DNA from: an uncultured Collinsella sp.
Lineage (GTDB): Bacteria; Actinomycetota; Coriobacteriia; Coriobacteriales; Coriobacteriaceae
Direction of reading: 5' to 3'
NCBI GenBank assembly: GCA_959596495.1
Contig: CAUFXK010000008.1
Coordinates: forward strand, 1-42,434
DNA length: 42,434 nucleotides
Numbering within the stretch: the stretch's first letter is position 1; every line of letters starts with the position of its first letter. Below, piece after piece: positions 7,079-14,927 of this stretch. Under the pieces are notes generated by a model that searched no databases, had not been told where the DNA came from, and was given only the letters and a program-made list of their open reading frames with translations. A program made the position numbers and the translations under genes.

Positions 7079-9706
7079 CTACTCGGCGTCGGGGACCTCG
7101 TAGGTGGCCGCCGGCGTATTGTCGCACACGACGGTAAAGCCGCCGTCCTTGTCGACATCGACCGTCACCTGATCGCCCTCGCGCACCGTGCCGTCGATGA
7201 TAGCGGCGGCGATGGCATCCACGACCTCGCGCTGGACCAGACGCTTGAGCGGACGGGCGCCAAAGACCGGGTCCAGGCCGCCCACGGCGAGCATCTGCTT
7301 GGCCGCCGGGGTGATGGCAAGCGTCATGCGCTCCTTGGCCAGACGCGCGCGGACGTCGGCGAGCTGGATGTCGACGATCTTCTCGATCTGCGCCATGCCG
7401 AGCGGATGGAACACCACGATATCGTCGATACGGTTGAGGAACTCGGGGCGGAAGGTCTGAGCCATGGCCGCGTCGACCTGATGGCGCATCTCCTCCTCGT
7501 CCTTGCCCGAAAGCTCGGCGATAGCCTTGGAGCCCACGTTGCTCGTCATGATGATAATCGTGTTCTTGAAGGACACCTGGCGACCCTGACCGTCGGTCAG
7601 ACGGCCGTCGTCAAGCACCTGCAGCAGCACGTTGAAGACATCTGGATGGGCCTTCTCCATCTCGTCAAGCAAGATCACGGAGTACGGACGACGGCGCACG
7701 GCTTCGGTGAGCTGTCCGCCCTCGTCGTAGCCCACGTATCCCGGAGGCGCACCGATCAGACGCTGGACGCTGAACTTCTCCATGTACTCGGACATGTCGA
7801 TACGCACGAGCGCACGCTCGTCATCGAACAGGCACTCGGCAAGCGCCTTGGCGAGCTCGGTCTTACCCACGCCGGTAGGACCCAGGAAGAAGAAGCTTCC
7901 GATGGGCTTGTCCGGATCGGAGAGGCCCGCACGGCTGCGGCGCACAGCTGCGGCGACGGCGGAGACGGCCTCGTCCTGGCCGATGACGCGCTTATGCAGC
8001 TCGCCCTCCAGGCCCTTCAGCTTGTCGAGCTCGCCCTGCATCATCTTGGAGACGGGCACGCCGGTCCAGGCGCTCACGACCTCGGCGATCTCATCAGAGG
8101 TCACCTGTTCGTTGAGACCCTCGCCGTCCTGCTGCTTTTGCGCCTCGAGCGCAGCCTCGGAATCCTGAATCTGCTGCTGCAGACCAGGAATCACGGAGTA
8201 GCGCAGCTCGGACGCACGACCCAGATCGCCGTTGCGCGTCGCGCGCTCCTCTTCGCTCCTGGCCTCGTCGAGCTGTCCCTTGAGCTCTTGCACGTGGTCG
8301 ATGGCGTTCTTTTGGTTGAGCCAGCCGGCCTTTTGCACGTTGAGCTTTTCCTGGACCTCGGCAATCTCTTGGCGCAGGGCCTCCAGACGCTCCTTGGAGG
8401 CGTCGTCGGTCTCCTTCATGAGCGCCTGCTCCTCGATCTGCAGCTGGGTGAGCTGACGCGTGGTGGCGTCGATCTCGACCGGCATGCTGTCGAGCTCCAT
8501 GCGCAGGCGGCTTGCGGCCTCATCGACCAGGTCGATGGCCTTGTCGGGCAGGAAGCGGTCGGCGATGTAGCGATCGGAGAGGTCGGCGGCGGCCACGAGT
8601 GCACTATCGGTGATATGCACGCCGTGGAAGATCTCGTACTTCTCCTTGAGGCCACGCAGAATCGAGATGGTGTCCTCGACGGTAGGCTCGCTCACCATAA
8701 CGGTCTGGAAACGACGGGCGAGCGCCGCGTCCTTCTCGATGTACTTGCGGTATTCGTCGAGCGTGGTCGCGCCGATCGCATGCAGGTCGCCACGGGCGAG
8801 CGCCGGCTTGAGGATGTTGCCGGCGTCCATGGAGCCCTCGGTGGCACCCGCGCCCACGATGGTGTGGAGCTCATCGATGAACAGGATGACCTTGCCCTCG
8901 GACTTCTGTACCTCCTTGAGCACGGCCTTCAAGCGGTCCTCGAACTCACCGCGGTACTTGGCGCCGGCGACCAGCGCGCTCATGTCGAGCTCGATGAGGT
9001 CGCGGTCGCGAAGCGTACTCGGCACGTCGCCGGCCACGATACGCTGGGCGATGCCCTCGACGATAGCTGTTTTACCGACGCCCGGCTCACCGATGAGCAC
9101 GGGGTTGTTCTTGGTGCGGCGGGACAGGACCTGAATGGTACGACGGATCTCGTTGGTACGGCCGATGACCGGGTCGAGCTTACCGGCGCGGGCAAGATCG
9201 CAGATATTGCGTCCGTACTGCTCCAGCGCCTCAAACTGGGTCTTGTCCTCGGCAGACGTCACGCGGTCATCGCCGCGCAGTTCCTCGTAGACCTGCTCGA
9301 TGCGCTCCTTGGTGACGCCGGCGTCGCGAAGAACGCGGCCGGCCTCGCCCTTGTCCTCGGCAAGCGCCATCAGCAGATGCTCGGTCACCACAAAGCTGTC
9401 GCCCATCTTGGTGGCCTTCTTCTCGGCCTTCTCGATGACGCGGACGAGCTCGTTGGACAGGCCCATCTGCTGGCCCTCGCCCGAAACCTTGGGCGCGTGG
9501 TCGATGGCATCCTGCGTGGAGCGTGCAAGCTGGGCCGGATCGGCACCGATGCGCTCGATGATCACGGAGATATTGCGCTCGCCGGCACCGAGCAGGGCAG
9601 ACAGCAGGTGAATCGGCTCCACCGCGCCGGCCTGCGCATCGGCAGCCGTGCTCATGGCGGTCTGCAACGCCTCGCGCGACGTCATTGCTAGCTTATCGAT
9701 TCTCAT
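7079..9706 (-). CDS. clpB: ATP-dependent chaperone ClpB
   Basis: An 875-residue Hsp100 disaggregase, the usual family length, which rescues aggregated proteins with DnaK, DnaJ and GrpE. The Clp N-domain spans about 1-150. The first AAA+ module has Walker A GEPGVGKT near 205 and Walker B ILFIDE near 272. The coiled-coil middle domain, which marks ClpB rather than ClpA or ClpC, spans about 410-530. The second AAA+ module has GPTGVGKT near 608 and VILLDE near 678. The ATG at 9706 follows GAGAGGTGA. It is a single-gene unit with its own terminator. Its upstream region carries the same operator-like element as dnaK, so HspR regulation is likely. Confidence 0.97.
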   Translation of the reverse strand: MRIDKLAMTSREALQTAMSTAADAQAGAVEPIHLLSALLGAGERNISVIIERIGADPAQLARSTQDAIDHAPKVSGEGQQMGLSNELVRVIEKAEKKATKMGDSFVVTEHLLMALAEDKGEAGRVLRDAGVTKERIEQVYEELRGDDRVTSAEDKTQFEALEQYGRNICDLARAGKLDPVIGRTNEIRRTIQVLSRRTKNNPVLIGEPGVGKTAIVEGIAQRIVAGDVPSTLRDRDLIELDMSALVAGAKYRGEFEDRLKAVLKEVQKSEGKVILFIDELHTIVGAGATEGSMDAGNILKPALARGDLHAIGATTLDEYRKYIEKDAALARRFQTVMVSEPTVEDTISILRGLKEKYEIFHGVHITDSALVAAADLSDRYIADRFLPDKAIDLVDEAASRLRMELDSMPVEIDATTRQLTQLQIEEQALMKETDDASKERLEALRQEIAEVQEKLNVQKAGWLNQKNAIDHVQELKGQLDEARSEEERATRNGDLGRASELRYSVIPGLQQQIQDSEAALEAQKQQDGEGLNEQVTSDEIAEVVSAWTGVPVSKMMQGELDKLKGLEGELHKRVIGQDEAVSAVAAAVRRSRAGLSDPDKPIGSFFFLGPTGVGKTELAKALAECLFDDERALVRIDMSEYMEKFSVQRLIGAPPGYVGYDEGGQLTEAVRRRPYSVILLDEMEKAHPDVFNVLLQVLDDGRLTDGQGRQVSFKNTIIIMTSNVGSKAIAELSGKDEEEMRHQVDAAMAQTFRPEFLNRIDDIVVFHPLGMAQIEKIVDIQLADVRARLAKERMTLAITPAAKQMLAVGGLDPVFGARPLKRLVQREVVDAIAAAIIDGTVREGDQVTVDVDKDGGFTVVCDNTPAATYEVPDAE

Positions 9707-9795
9707 GGAATCACCTCTCTTGGGGTGGCCGCCCTACGGGGCGGCTTCACGTTGTTCGAGAAGTATTGTTGCCAGCTTTGTACGATCTTATACAT

Positions 9796-9822
9796 AAATC
9801 TAAGTCTCTATATATAAGATTT
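9796..9822 (-). promoter_or_regulatory. HspR/HAIR-like operator upstream of clpB
   Basis: On the minus strand this reads AAATCTTATAT-N5-GACTTAGATTT. The same two 11-mers with the same N5 spacing occur upstream of dnaK at 19338-19364: 22 of 22 arm bases match while the centre differs. The arms are partly inverted (AAATCT and AGATTT at the ends). It resembles but does not match the classic CTTGAGT-N7-ACTCAAG HAIR consensus. HspR binding is inferred. Confidence 0.7.
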
Positions 9823-9884
9823 TATGAGTGATTAAGAGATAGGGGGCAGGCACGCTCACCCGCTGCGGCCTCGTCCCCTCACTA

Positions 9885-10101
9885 TCTCAATCTGTAACAT
9901 CTATCGACCGTTTCCGGCTCCAGATGTTACAGATCGAGACGAATTATTCAGCGGCGCCCGTTTGTCTCAATCTGTAACATCTAATCGGCAAATTAGGGTC
10001 TAACTGTTACAGATCGAGACGAACAGAAAACACCCGGATCAAAAATCTAAATCTGTAACACCAGGCCCACTTTTAGCGGCCAAGATGTTACAGATCGAGA
10101 C
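9885..10101. repeat. Cluster 1 of CTGTAACA hairpin repeats (three units)
   Basis: Three consecutive hairpins (9885-9940, 9964-10020, 10044-10101) each pair an arm like TCAATCTGTAACATCT with a later AGATGTTACAGAT followed by CGAGAC. The first two units plus their spacer recur at 11838-11974 in the same orientation. With the CACAAAGG hairpin at 10111, these fill the 447-bp gap between clpB and the next gene; no gene is seen in that gap. Confidence 0.85.
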
Positions 10102-10110
10102 AGACCGAAA

Positions 10111-10145
10111 ACCACCACAAAGAGGACAGGCACCTTTGTGGTGGT
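10111..10145. repeat. CACAAAGG hairpin repeat, copy 1
   Basis: Arms ACCACCACAAAG (10111-10122) and CTTTGTGGTGGT (10134-10145) enclose AGGACAGGCAC. It lies 9 nt past the stop of the minus-strand gene at 10154. Further copies lie at 10915, 11782 and, inverted, 11983. Confidence 0.85.
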
Positions 10146-10153
10146 CGCGGTCT

Positions 10154-10825
10154 CTACTCCTTCGCCGAACCCGTACTTCCCGATTCGACGGTCCAGGGCA
10201 TCTCATCCTCGAACAGCCATGTACGGGCAGACCCACTATCGCGTGCAGTCTGCGAGTCAGGCAAGCAGGTCTGTTTATAGGCATCTTGGATACACTGACC
10301 CATAAAATCGTTGAGCTCGGTCTGGTCGCCCTCCATGACATAGGCGACATCGCCGTCCATGATGTAGATGCCCGGACCCTCATTGCCCTCGTAGCCTGGA
10401 TCGTACGAGACATCACATAACTTTGCGCCGTTTGCAGTGTCCAGTTCGATGGAAGAGTGGCATCCGCCAACCATGTCGTTCGCTTTTGCCCGATAGGACG
10501 CATATCCGTACCAACGCTTAAATGTTTTGCCCTTGAGTAGCTCGGACGCCCTATCGATCAGGCTTGTATCCGTGGTATAGCGCATGGCCCCAAGCTGAAT
10601 ACGCGGATAATTGCTAATACCCAGCACAGCCGGCTGCTCATCAAAATCAACGGTAATGGTCTCGGGCTTGTCGTCGCCGGTCAGAAGTTCGACAGATTGA
10701 GTCACAGGCTTGACCACCGGCTCCGTCACCGCAGCAGGTAGAAATGCCATACCGACAGCGCCCGCGCCAACCACAGCGATCGCAAGCGCCAAGACAATCA
10801 ATCCAATACGGCCAGGACAGCTCAC
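10154..10825 (-). CDS. Membrane-anchored protein of unknown function
   Basis: A 223-residue protein. A hydrophobic segment at about 8-30 follows a short basic start, giving an uncleaved signal anchor or signal peptide; the rest would be extracytoplasmic. The ectodomain contains several cysteines (near CHSSIE, KLCD, GQCI and TCLP) that could form disulfides. No family is recognised. I chose the GTG at 10825 because GAGGTG sits 7 nt upstream; the frame stays open to a GTG at 10864 and an ATG at 10858. It is divergent from a similar-sized membrane-anchored protein at 11060, and both lie between duplicated hairpin clusters, so the pair may have moved or duplicated together. Confidence 0.7.
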   Translation of the reverse strand: MSCPGRIGLIVLALAIAVVGAGAVGMAFLPAAVTEPVVKPVTQSVELLTGDDKPETITVDFDEQPAVLGISNYPRIQLGAMRYTTDTSLIDRASELLKGKTFKRWYGYASYRAKANDMVGGCHSSIELDTANGAKLCDVSYDPGYEGNEGPGIYIMDGDVAYVMEGDQTELNDFMGQCIQDAYKQTCLPDSQTARDSGSARTWLFEDEMPWTVESGSTGSAKE

Positions 10826-10914
10826 GGCAAAACACCTCACAATGCAAACCCGCGCCATTTGCACTAATGATACCGCCAGCTAACACTATTACCAAAAGAA
10901 GCCGCGCGCTCCTC

Positions 10915-10949
10915 ACCACCACAAAGGGGACAGGCACCTTTGTGATGGT
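10915..10949. repeat. CACAAAGG hairpin repeat, copy 2
   Basis: Arms ACCACCACAAAGG (10915-10927) and CCTTTGTGATGGT (10937-10949) have one mismatch. It sits in the divergent region between the two orphan membrane proteins. Confidence 0.8.
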
Positions 10950-11059
10950 TCTCGGTTTCGACGGCCAGCTGTCACACGTTATGAGATTAAAATTGAATTG
11001 TTAGCTGAGATTATTCATTTGTCATCGAGCTTGCCTGCTCTTTGTCTCGAGGAGCGCAT

Positions 11060-11728
11060 ATGAAGCCGCCTCATTCCACCGGTCGCAACGTCATCGCCAT
11101 TCTCGCCGTACCCATCGTGATGCTCTTCCTTATCGTCATCACGCCCTTTTCCCTTGGCATCGCCTCGCCCTTCGATTTACGCGGAATGGTCGACGCCGGC
11201 TCGCGTGCCACCTCGCTTTCCTTTATCTGTCGCGGCGTGTTTTACGAAGATGGAATTCCCACCGGAATTTGGCGGTCAAAGTTGCCACTGCTCGGTCAGA
11301 TCGACGGACGGCCTCCTTATTTCTGCCTTGAACCTCAGGCGATGAATTATTTGATCGACGACCAGCCCCTCGATTCCATCACCCTCGCCTACGACTATGC
11401 TCCAAACACCGACGAGCGCCACATGAACCAAGTCCTCGACAAGCTACTTGGACAGTGCGGGCTCACCGACGAGGCCGGTCGAACCGTCAATAATGACCCG
11501 AAGCTGATGCAAACAGAACTCCGTCGCATCGGAGAAATCAGGGGACGAGGTAGGGCTGCCTACTGGCAGGCCTGGGCGATGCGCAACAAGAGCGAATTTG
11601 GACACAGCACCTATATGGTCACCGTCTACACCAGAGACGGAATCAAGGACAATGTTGACGATTTCGCGTCATCCAAACTCGGCATCCCCAAAACAACCAA
11701 ACCCGCCAGCCCGGATGAAATCCTGTAG
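11060..11728 (+). CDS. Membrane-anchored protein of unknown function
   Basis: A 222-residue protein with an N-terminal hydrophobic segment (about 12-35, VIAILAVPIVMLFLIVIT), so anchored with an extracytoplasmic domain or secreted. It contains cysteines near FICRG, YFCLE and GQCGL. The last falls in LDKLLGQCGLTDEA, loosely like LNDFMGQCIQDA in the neighbour at 10154. That hints at distant relatedness but is too short to prove it. The ATG at 11060 follows GAGGAG by 6 nt, better than the upstream in-frame start at 11042. No family is recognised. Confidence 0.75.
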   Translation: MKPPHSTGRNVIAILAVPIVMLFLIVITPFSLGIASPFDLRGMVDAGSRATSLSFICRGVFYEDGIPTGIWRSKLPLLGQIDGRPPYFCLEPQAMNYLIDDQPLDSITLAYDYAPNTDERHMNQVLDKLLGQCGLTDEAGRTVNNDPKLMQTELRRIGEIRGRGRAAYWQAWAMRNKSEFGHSTYMVTVYTRDGIKDNVDDFASSKLGIPKTTKPASPDEIL

Positions 11729-11781
11729 GAACGCTCATTAGAATGTCGTTCAACGAGCACGGCAACATCGAGCTCGCCCCC

Positions 11782-11815
11782 CACCGCCACAAAGGGGACA
11801 GGCACCTTTGTGGTG
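11782..11815. repeat. CACAAAGG hairpin repeat, copy 3
   Basis: CACC-CCACAAAGG and CCTTTGTGGTG arms surround GGACAGGCA, in the same orientation as copies 1 and 2. Confidence 0.8.
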
Positions 11816-11837
11816 ATCTTCGGCCCCGGCGTTCACC

Positions 11838-11974
11838 ATCTCAATCTGTAACATCTAGCGGCCGTTTTTGGGTCCAGATGTTACAGATCGAGATGAATTG
11901 TTCAGCGGTGCCCGTTTATCTAAATCTGTAACAACTGCTCGGCAAATAAGGGTCTACCTGTTACAGAACGAGAC
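11838..11974. repeat. Cluster 2 of CTGTAACA hairpin repeats (two units)
   Basis: Two hairpins (11838-11894 and 11918-11974) repeat the first two units of cluster 1 in the same order and orientation. The spacer is also shared, including TTCAGCGG and GCCCGTTT. The clusters are about 1.95 kb apart as direct repeats flanking the two orphan membrane protein genes. With other hairpins this fills the gap 11729-12201, which contains no gene. Confidence 0.85.
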
Positions 11975-11982
11975 AAACAAAA

Positions 11983-12017
11983 ACCACCACAAAGGTGCCT
12001 GTCCCCTTTGTGGCGGT
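11983..12017. repeat. CACAAAGG hairpin repeat, copy 4 (inverted)
   Basis: The outer arms match copies 1-3. The core reads GGTGCCTGTCCCC, the reverse complement of GGGGACAGGCACC in the other copies, so this copy lies in the opposite orientation. Confidence 0.85.
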
Positions 12018-12022
12018 TTTCG

Positions 12023-12056
12023 ACAAAAAGAAGCCGCCCCATTAACAGAGGCGGCA
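12023..12056 (-). terminator. Probable terminator after the hydratase gene
   Basis: GCCGCC (12033-12038) pairs with GGCGGC (12050-12055). On the minus strand the stem is followed by TTCTTTTTG. It lies about 145 bp past the hydratase stop, beyond the longer hairpin at 12113-12186. Confidence 0.6.
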
Positions 12057-12112
12057 TCAAGCAGGTCTATTTATTAGCGTCCCTCAAGACCCAACGAGAA
12101 CGCAGAAATGTA

Positions 12113-12186
12113 GCCCGGGGCTTACCCTTTCCCGAACGCGACCCTCGCGAAGCGCGTGAGCGGGCGGGAAAGGGTAAGCCCCGGGC
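12113..12186. repeat. Perfect 22-bp inverted repeat
   Basis: Arms 12113-12134 and 12165-12186 are exact reverse complements, starting GCCCGGGGCTTACCC. A 30-nt GC-rich loop separates them. It lies just past the hydratase stop, without a U-run on either side. It may protect the mRNA 3' end or be a dispersed element. Confidence 0.85.
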
Positions 12187-12201
12187 GGACAATTAAGTGC
12201 G

Positions 12202-14502
12202 TTACTCGGCAGCGGCCTTGAACTTGTTGTAGTTGATCAGGCAGCCGGCCTTGACGATGGCACGCTCCTCTGCCGTCATATCGGCAATGTAAAGCTCAAT
12301 CTGCTCGACCGCGCCGTCGGCACGCACCACGTAGGCGGCGATGTCCTTTAGGTCGCCGTCGAGCGCGGCGCGGACACCCGGCACAAAGACGTAGTCGCCC
12401 ACCTCAAAGTTGGGCTCGGCCTCCATCTGGAAGGGCACCATGCCCCAGTTCATCACGTTGGAGCGATAGCGCTTGGTGGCGTACTCGTGAACGATATTGG
12501 CCAGACCGCCGATTACGCGCTGGCAGCTCGCGGCCTGCTCACGAGCAGAACCGTCACCGGGCTTCTTGGCATAGAGCATGGAGCCGTACTCGGTCGCCTT
12601 GGCGTCGGCAGCGACACCCGCGCCGGCCAGTGCCTCAAACACGCCGGCAAGCTCGGCATCGAGCGCCGCCAGGTCGCCTGCTGGCTCGCCAGAAACGCGG
12701 CGCTTCTCCACGGCGTCGACCTCCTTGGAACGACCCACGTAGGCCGGGTCGCGACGGCTGAGCGTAAACTCGGCCAGACCCAACGGGTTGGAGCGGAAGG
12801 AGCTCGTCTCGCCCGAGGGAATGAGCTCGTCAGTCGTGGTGACCGGGTCCATGATTTTGGAGCACACCTTGAGCAGGATGTCATCGCCGAGGGGCTCCAT
12901 CGCGGGCCACGGCTTGATGTTGGGACCCTCGACCAGCTCGTCGGCAGGCTCCGCCTTGCCAAAGCCCCAGTACACGCGCTTTTTGTACGGCGCGTCGTCA
13001 AAGGTGTACTCGCAGGCCTCGTCCCAAGTCTCCTCGGGCAGGTCGGTCGCCGGCGTCAGGACGCCGCCGTTGGCAGCCGTCGCCGCAATGGAGCGGGCAT
13101 CCATCAGGGCCACGGCGCTCAGCTGGCCATTACCCGGCTTGGAACCCTCGCGGTTGGGGAAATTGCGCGTGGTGTGGCGGATGGACAGGCCGTTGTTGGC
13201 AGGCGTGTCACCGGCACCAAAGCACGGGCCGCAGAACGCCGTGCGCACGATCGCGCCGGCCTCCATAAGGTCGTAGATATAGCCGCGGCGTGTAAGCTCG
13301 AGCGCCACGGGCTGGCTTGTGGGATAGACCGACAGCGAGAACTCGCCGCAGCCGGTGTTAGCGCCCTTGAGCACGCGGGCAGCCTGGACCACGGAGTCGT
13401 AGTTGCCGCCCGAGCAGCCGGCAATAACGCCCTGCTGCACGTGCAGCTTGCCGTCGACGATCTTGTCGAGCAGGCTAAAGTGCGTCTTGCCTTCGCCGAT
13501 CTTGGCAGCCTCGAGCTCCACCTCGTGCAGGATGTCCTCGAGATTCTCGTTGAGCTCGTCAATCTCGAAGCCGTTGGAAGGATGGAACGGCAGCGCGATC
13601 ATGGGCTTGACGCTCGACAGATCGACCTCGACGCAGCCGTCGTAGTAGGCAACATCGGCGGGCTTGAGCTCGCGGTAGTCGTCGCCGCGGCCGTGCATGG
13701 TCAAAAACGCGTGTGTGTCCTCGTCGGTAGCCCAGATGCTCGACAGGCAGGTGGTCTCGGTGGTCATGACATCGACGCCGTTGCGGTAGTCAGTCGTCAT
13801 ACTCGCGATGCCGGGGCCCACAAACTCCATGACCTTGTTCTTAACGTAGCCCTTGGCAAAGACGGCGCGGATGATGGCGAGCGCCACATCGTGCGGGCCG
13901 ACGCCGGGGCGCGGGGCGCCCGTGAGGTAGATGGCGACGACGCCGGGATAGGCAACGTCGTAGGTGTCGCGCAGCAGCTGCTTTGCCAGCTCGCCTCCGC
14001 CCTCGCCCACGGCCATGGTGCCCAGGGCGCCATAGCGGGTGTGCGAGTCGGAACCCAGGATCATCTTGCCGCAACCGGCGAAGTTCTCACGCATAAAGGA
14101 GTGGATGACGGCGATGTGCGGCGGAACGAAGATGCCGCCGTACTTCTTGGCCGCGGAAAGGCCAAAGACGTGGTCGTCCTCGTTGATGGTGCCGCCCACG
14201 GCGCACAGCGAGTTATGGCAGTTGGTGAGCACGTAAGGCAGCGGGAACTGCTCCATGCCCGAGGCACGCGCCGTCTGGATGATGCCGACAAAGGTGATGT
14301 CATGGCTCGCCATGGCATCGAAGCGAATCTTGAGCGCCTCGGGATCTCCGGACGTATTGTGTGCCTGGAGGATCGAATACGCGATAGTGCCACGCTTGGC
14401 ATCCTCGGGCGTCTGCGTAATACCGCGCTCGGCGGCCTCGGCCGCAGGCACAACCTCGCTGCCGTCGCGCAGGTAGATGCCGTCCTCGTACAGCTTGACC
14501 AT
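12202..14502 (-). CDS. Aconitase-family hydratase (YbhJ-like)
   Basis: A 766-residue cytosolic iron-sulfur enzyme of the aconitase superfamily, close in size and sequence style to E. coli YbhJ, whose substrate is not established. The three cluster ligands are visible: one Cys in AGCSGGNYDS and two in FCGPCFGAGD, matching the SC-T and CGPC motifs of aconitase. SDSHTRYGALG is the characteristic aconitase SDSHT substrate motif, and the C-terminal swivel domain follows (NVMNWGMVP). The ATG at 14502 has GGGAG 5 nt upstream; in-frame ATGs at 14538 and 14547 are alternatives. It is a single-gene unit. It might act as the citrate-cycle aconitase, but the YbhJ-type sequence makes another hydroxy-acid substrate possible. 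Confidence 0.85.
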   Translation of the reverse strand: MVKLYEDGIYLRDGSEVVPAAEAAERGITQTPEDAKRGTIAYSILQAHNTSGDPEALKIRFDAMASHDITFVGIIQTARASGMEQFPLPYVLTNCHNSLCAVGGTINEDDHVFGLSAAKKYGGIFVPPHIAVIHSFMRENFAGCGKMILGSDSHTRYGALGTMAVGEGGGELAKQLLRDTYDVAYPGVVAIYLTGAPRPGVGPHDVALAIIRAVFAKGYVKNKVMEFVGPGIASMTTDYRNGVDVMTTETTCLSSIWATDEDTHAFLTMHGRGDDYRELKPADVAYYDGCVEVDLSSVKPMIALPFHPSNGFEIDELNENLEDILHEVELEAAKIGEGKTHFSLLDKIVDGKLHVQQGVIAGCSGGNYDSVVQAARVLKGANTGCGEFSLSVYPTSQPVALELTRRGYIYDLMEAGAIVRTAFCGPCFGAGDTPANNGLSIRHTTRNFPNREGSKPGNGQLSAVALMDARSIAATAANGGVLTPATDLPEETWDEACEYTFDDAPYKKRVYWGFGKAEPADELVEGPNIKPWPAMEPLGDDILLKVCSKIMDPVTTTDELIPSGETSSFRSNPLGLAEFTLSRRDPAYVGRSKEVDAVEKRRVSGEPAGDLAALDAELAGVFEALAGAGVAADAKATEYGSMLYAKKPGDGSAREQAASCQRVIGGLANIVHEYATKRYRSNVMNWGMVPFQMEAEPNFEVGDYVFVPGVRAALDGDLKDIAAYVVRADGAVEQIELYIADMTAEERAIVKAGCLINYNKFKAAAE

Positions 14503-14693
14503 ACTGTCTCCCACTCTGCCCAAAAGATTTGGGCGCATAGCATACATTCGTTCAATATCGTGCCATAGAACGGTTGCGAGTGGGTTACGAATCTGCACGT
14601 TCACTTTATCTCGGTAAAGTAAAGGACGAGCCCAGTGTGGGCCGGAAGATTTGGTGCAAGAGCGTCCCTTTCGACTAGTCATTTAAGAACGTC
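14503..14693. other. Gap upstream of the hydratase gene
   Basis: No gene or clear promoter is seen here. It holds the hydratase leader and short GTCCC-type motifs, and it runs into structured element copy B. A similar GTCCC-rich lead-in precedes copy C near 40730-40775. Confidence 0.4.
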
Positions 14694-14926
14694 CCCAATG
14701 ACTACCCATAACAACGCCGATGTTTTGGCGCGGACAGCGAAAGCCCACCAGAGCGAGCAAGGTGCCTTGAAACAAGGCGGCATTGATCTTCTGATCATGC
14801 CGCCGAAGTTGAAAGGCAGATTGCCGCTCTGGCGGGCTTGCAGCGTCGACCGGTCCGCCGTTCGTTAGAACGGCGGAACCAAAGGCGCAGCGTCGAGCCG
14901 TTACGCCGTTCGGCAGAACGGCGTAA
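14694..14926 (+). ncRNA. Structured RNA-like element, copy B
   Basis: It starts with CCCAATGACTAC (14694-14705), shared with copy C, then GGACAGCGA (14732-14740). P1 pairs 14741-14755 with 14825-14839 (14 of 15 pairs). Inside it lies AAGGTGCCTTGAAA and the P2 hairpin 14776-14804 with one extra base in its 5' arm. Downstream, GCAGCGTCGA plus a hairpin occurs twice in tandem: 14855-14876 and 14901-14926. The first hairpin is identical to that of copy A. Both flanking genes are on the minus strand, so on the plus strand it would need its own promoter. No open frame accounts for the conservation. Confidence 0.6.
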
Positions 14927-14927
14927 C

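Noticed and set aside
7406..9691. 761-codon open frame on the plus strand opposite clpB
   Set aside because: It is a shadow of GC-biased codons in clpB; composition is Leu/Val/Asp/Gly-rich without motifs. Similar long shadows opposite the oxidoreductase (297-1721), hydratase (12487-14568), dnaK (17681-19231) and hypC-hypE (37663-40260) were rejected for the same reason.
9885..10101. CRISPR array
   Set aside because: The units are inverted-repeat hairpins with unequal loops, not identical direct repeats with uniform spacers, and no cas gene is present.
10154..11728. Toxin-antitoxin or immunity pair
   Set aside because: The genes are divergent, both are membrane-anchored and neither resembles a known toxin or antitoxin.
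14855..14876. Possible integron attC site, because of the GTTAGAA core and extra-helical base in the structured element
   Set aside because: GTTAGAA does not fit GTTRRRY, the copies are not cassette-spaced and no integrase is present.
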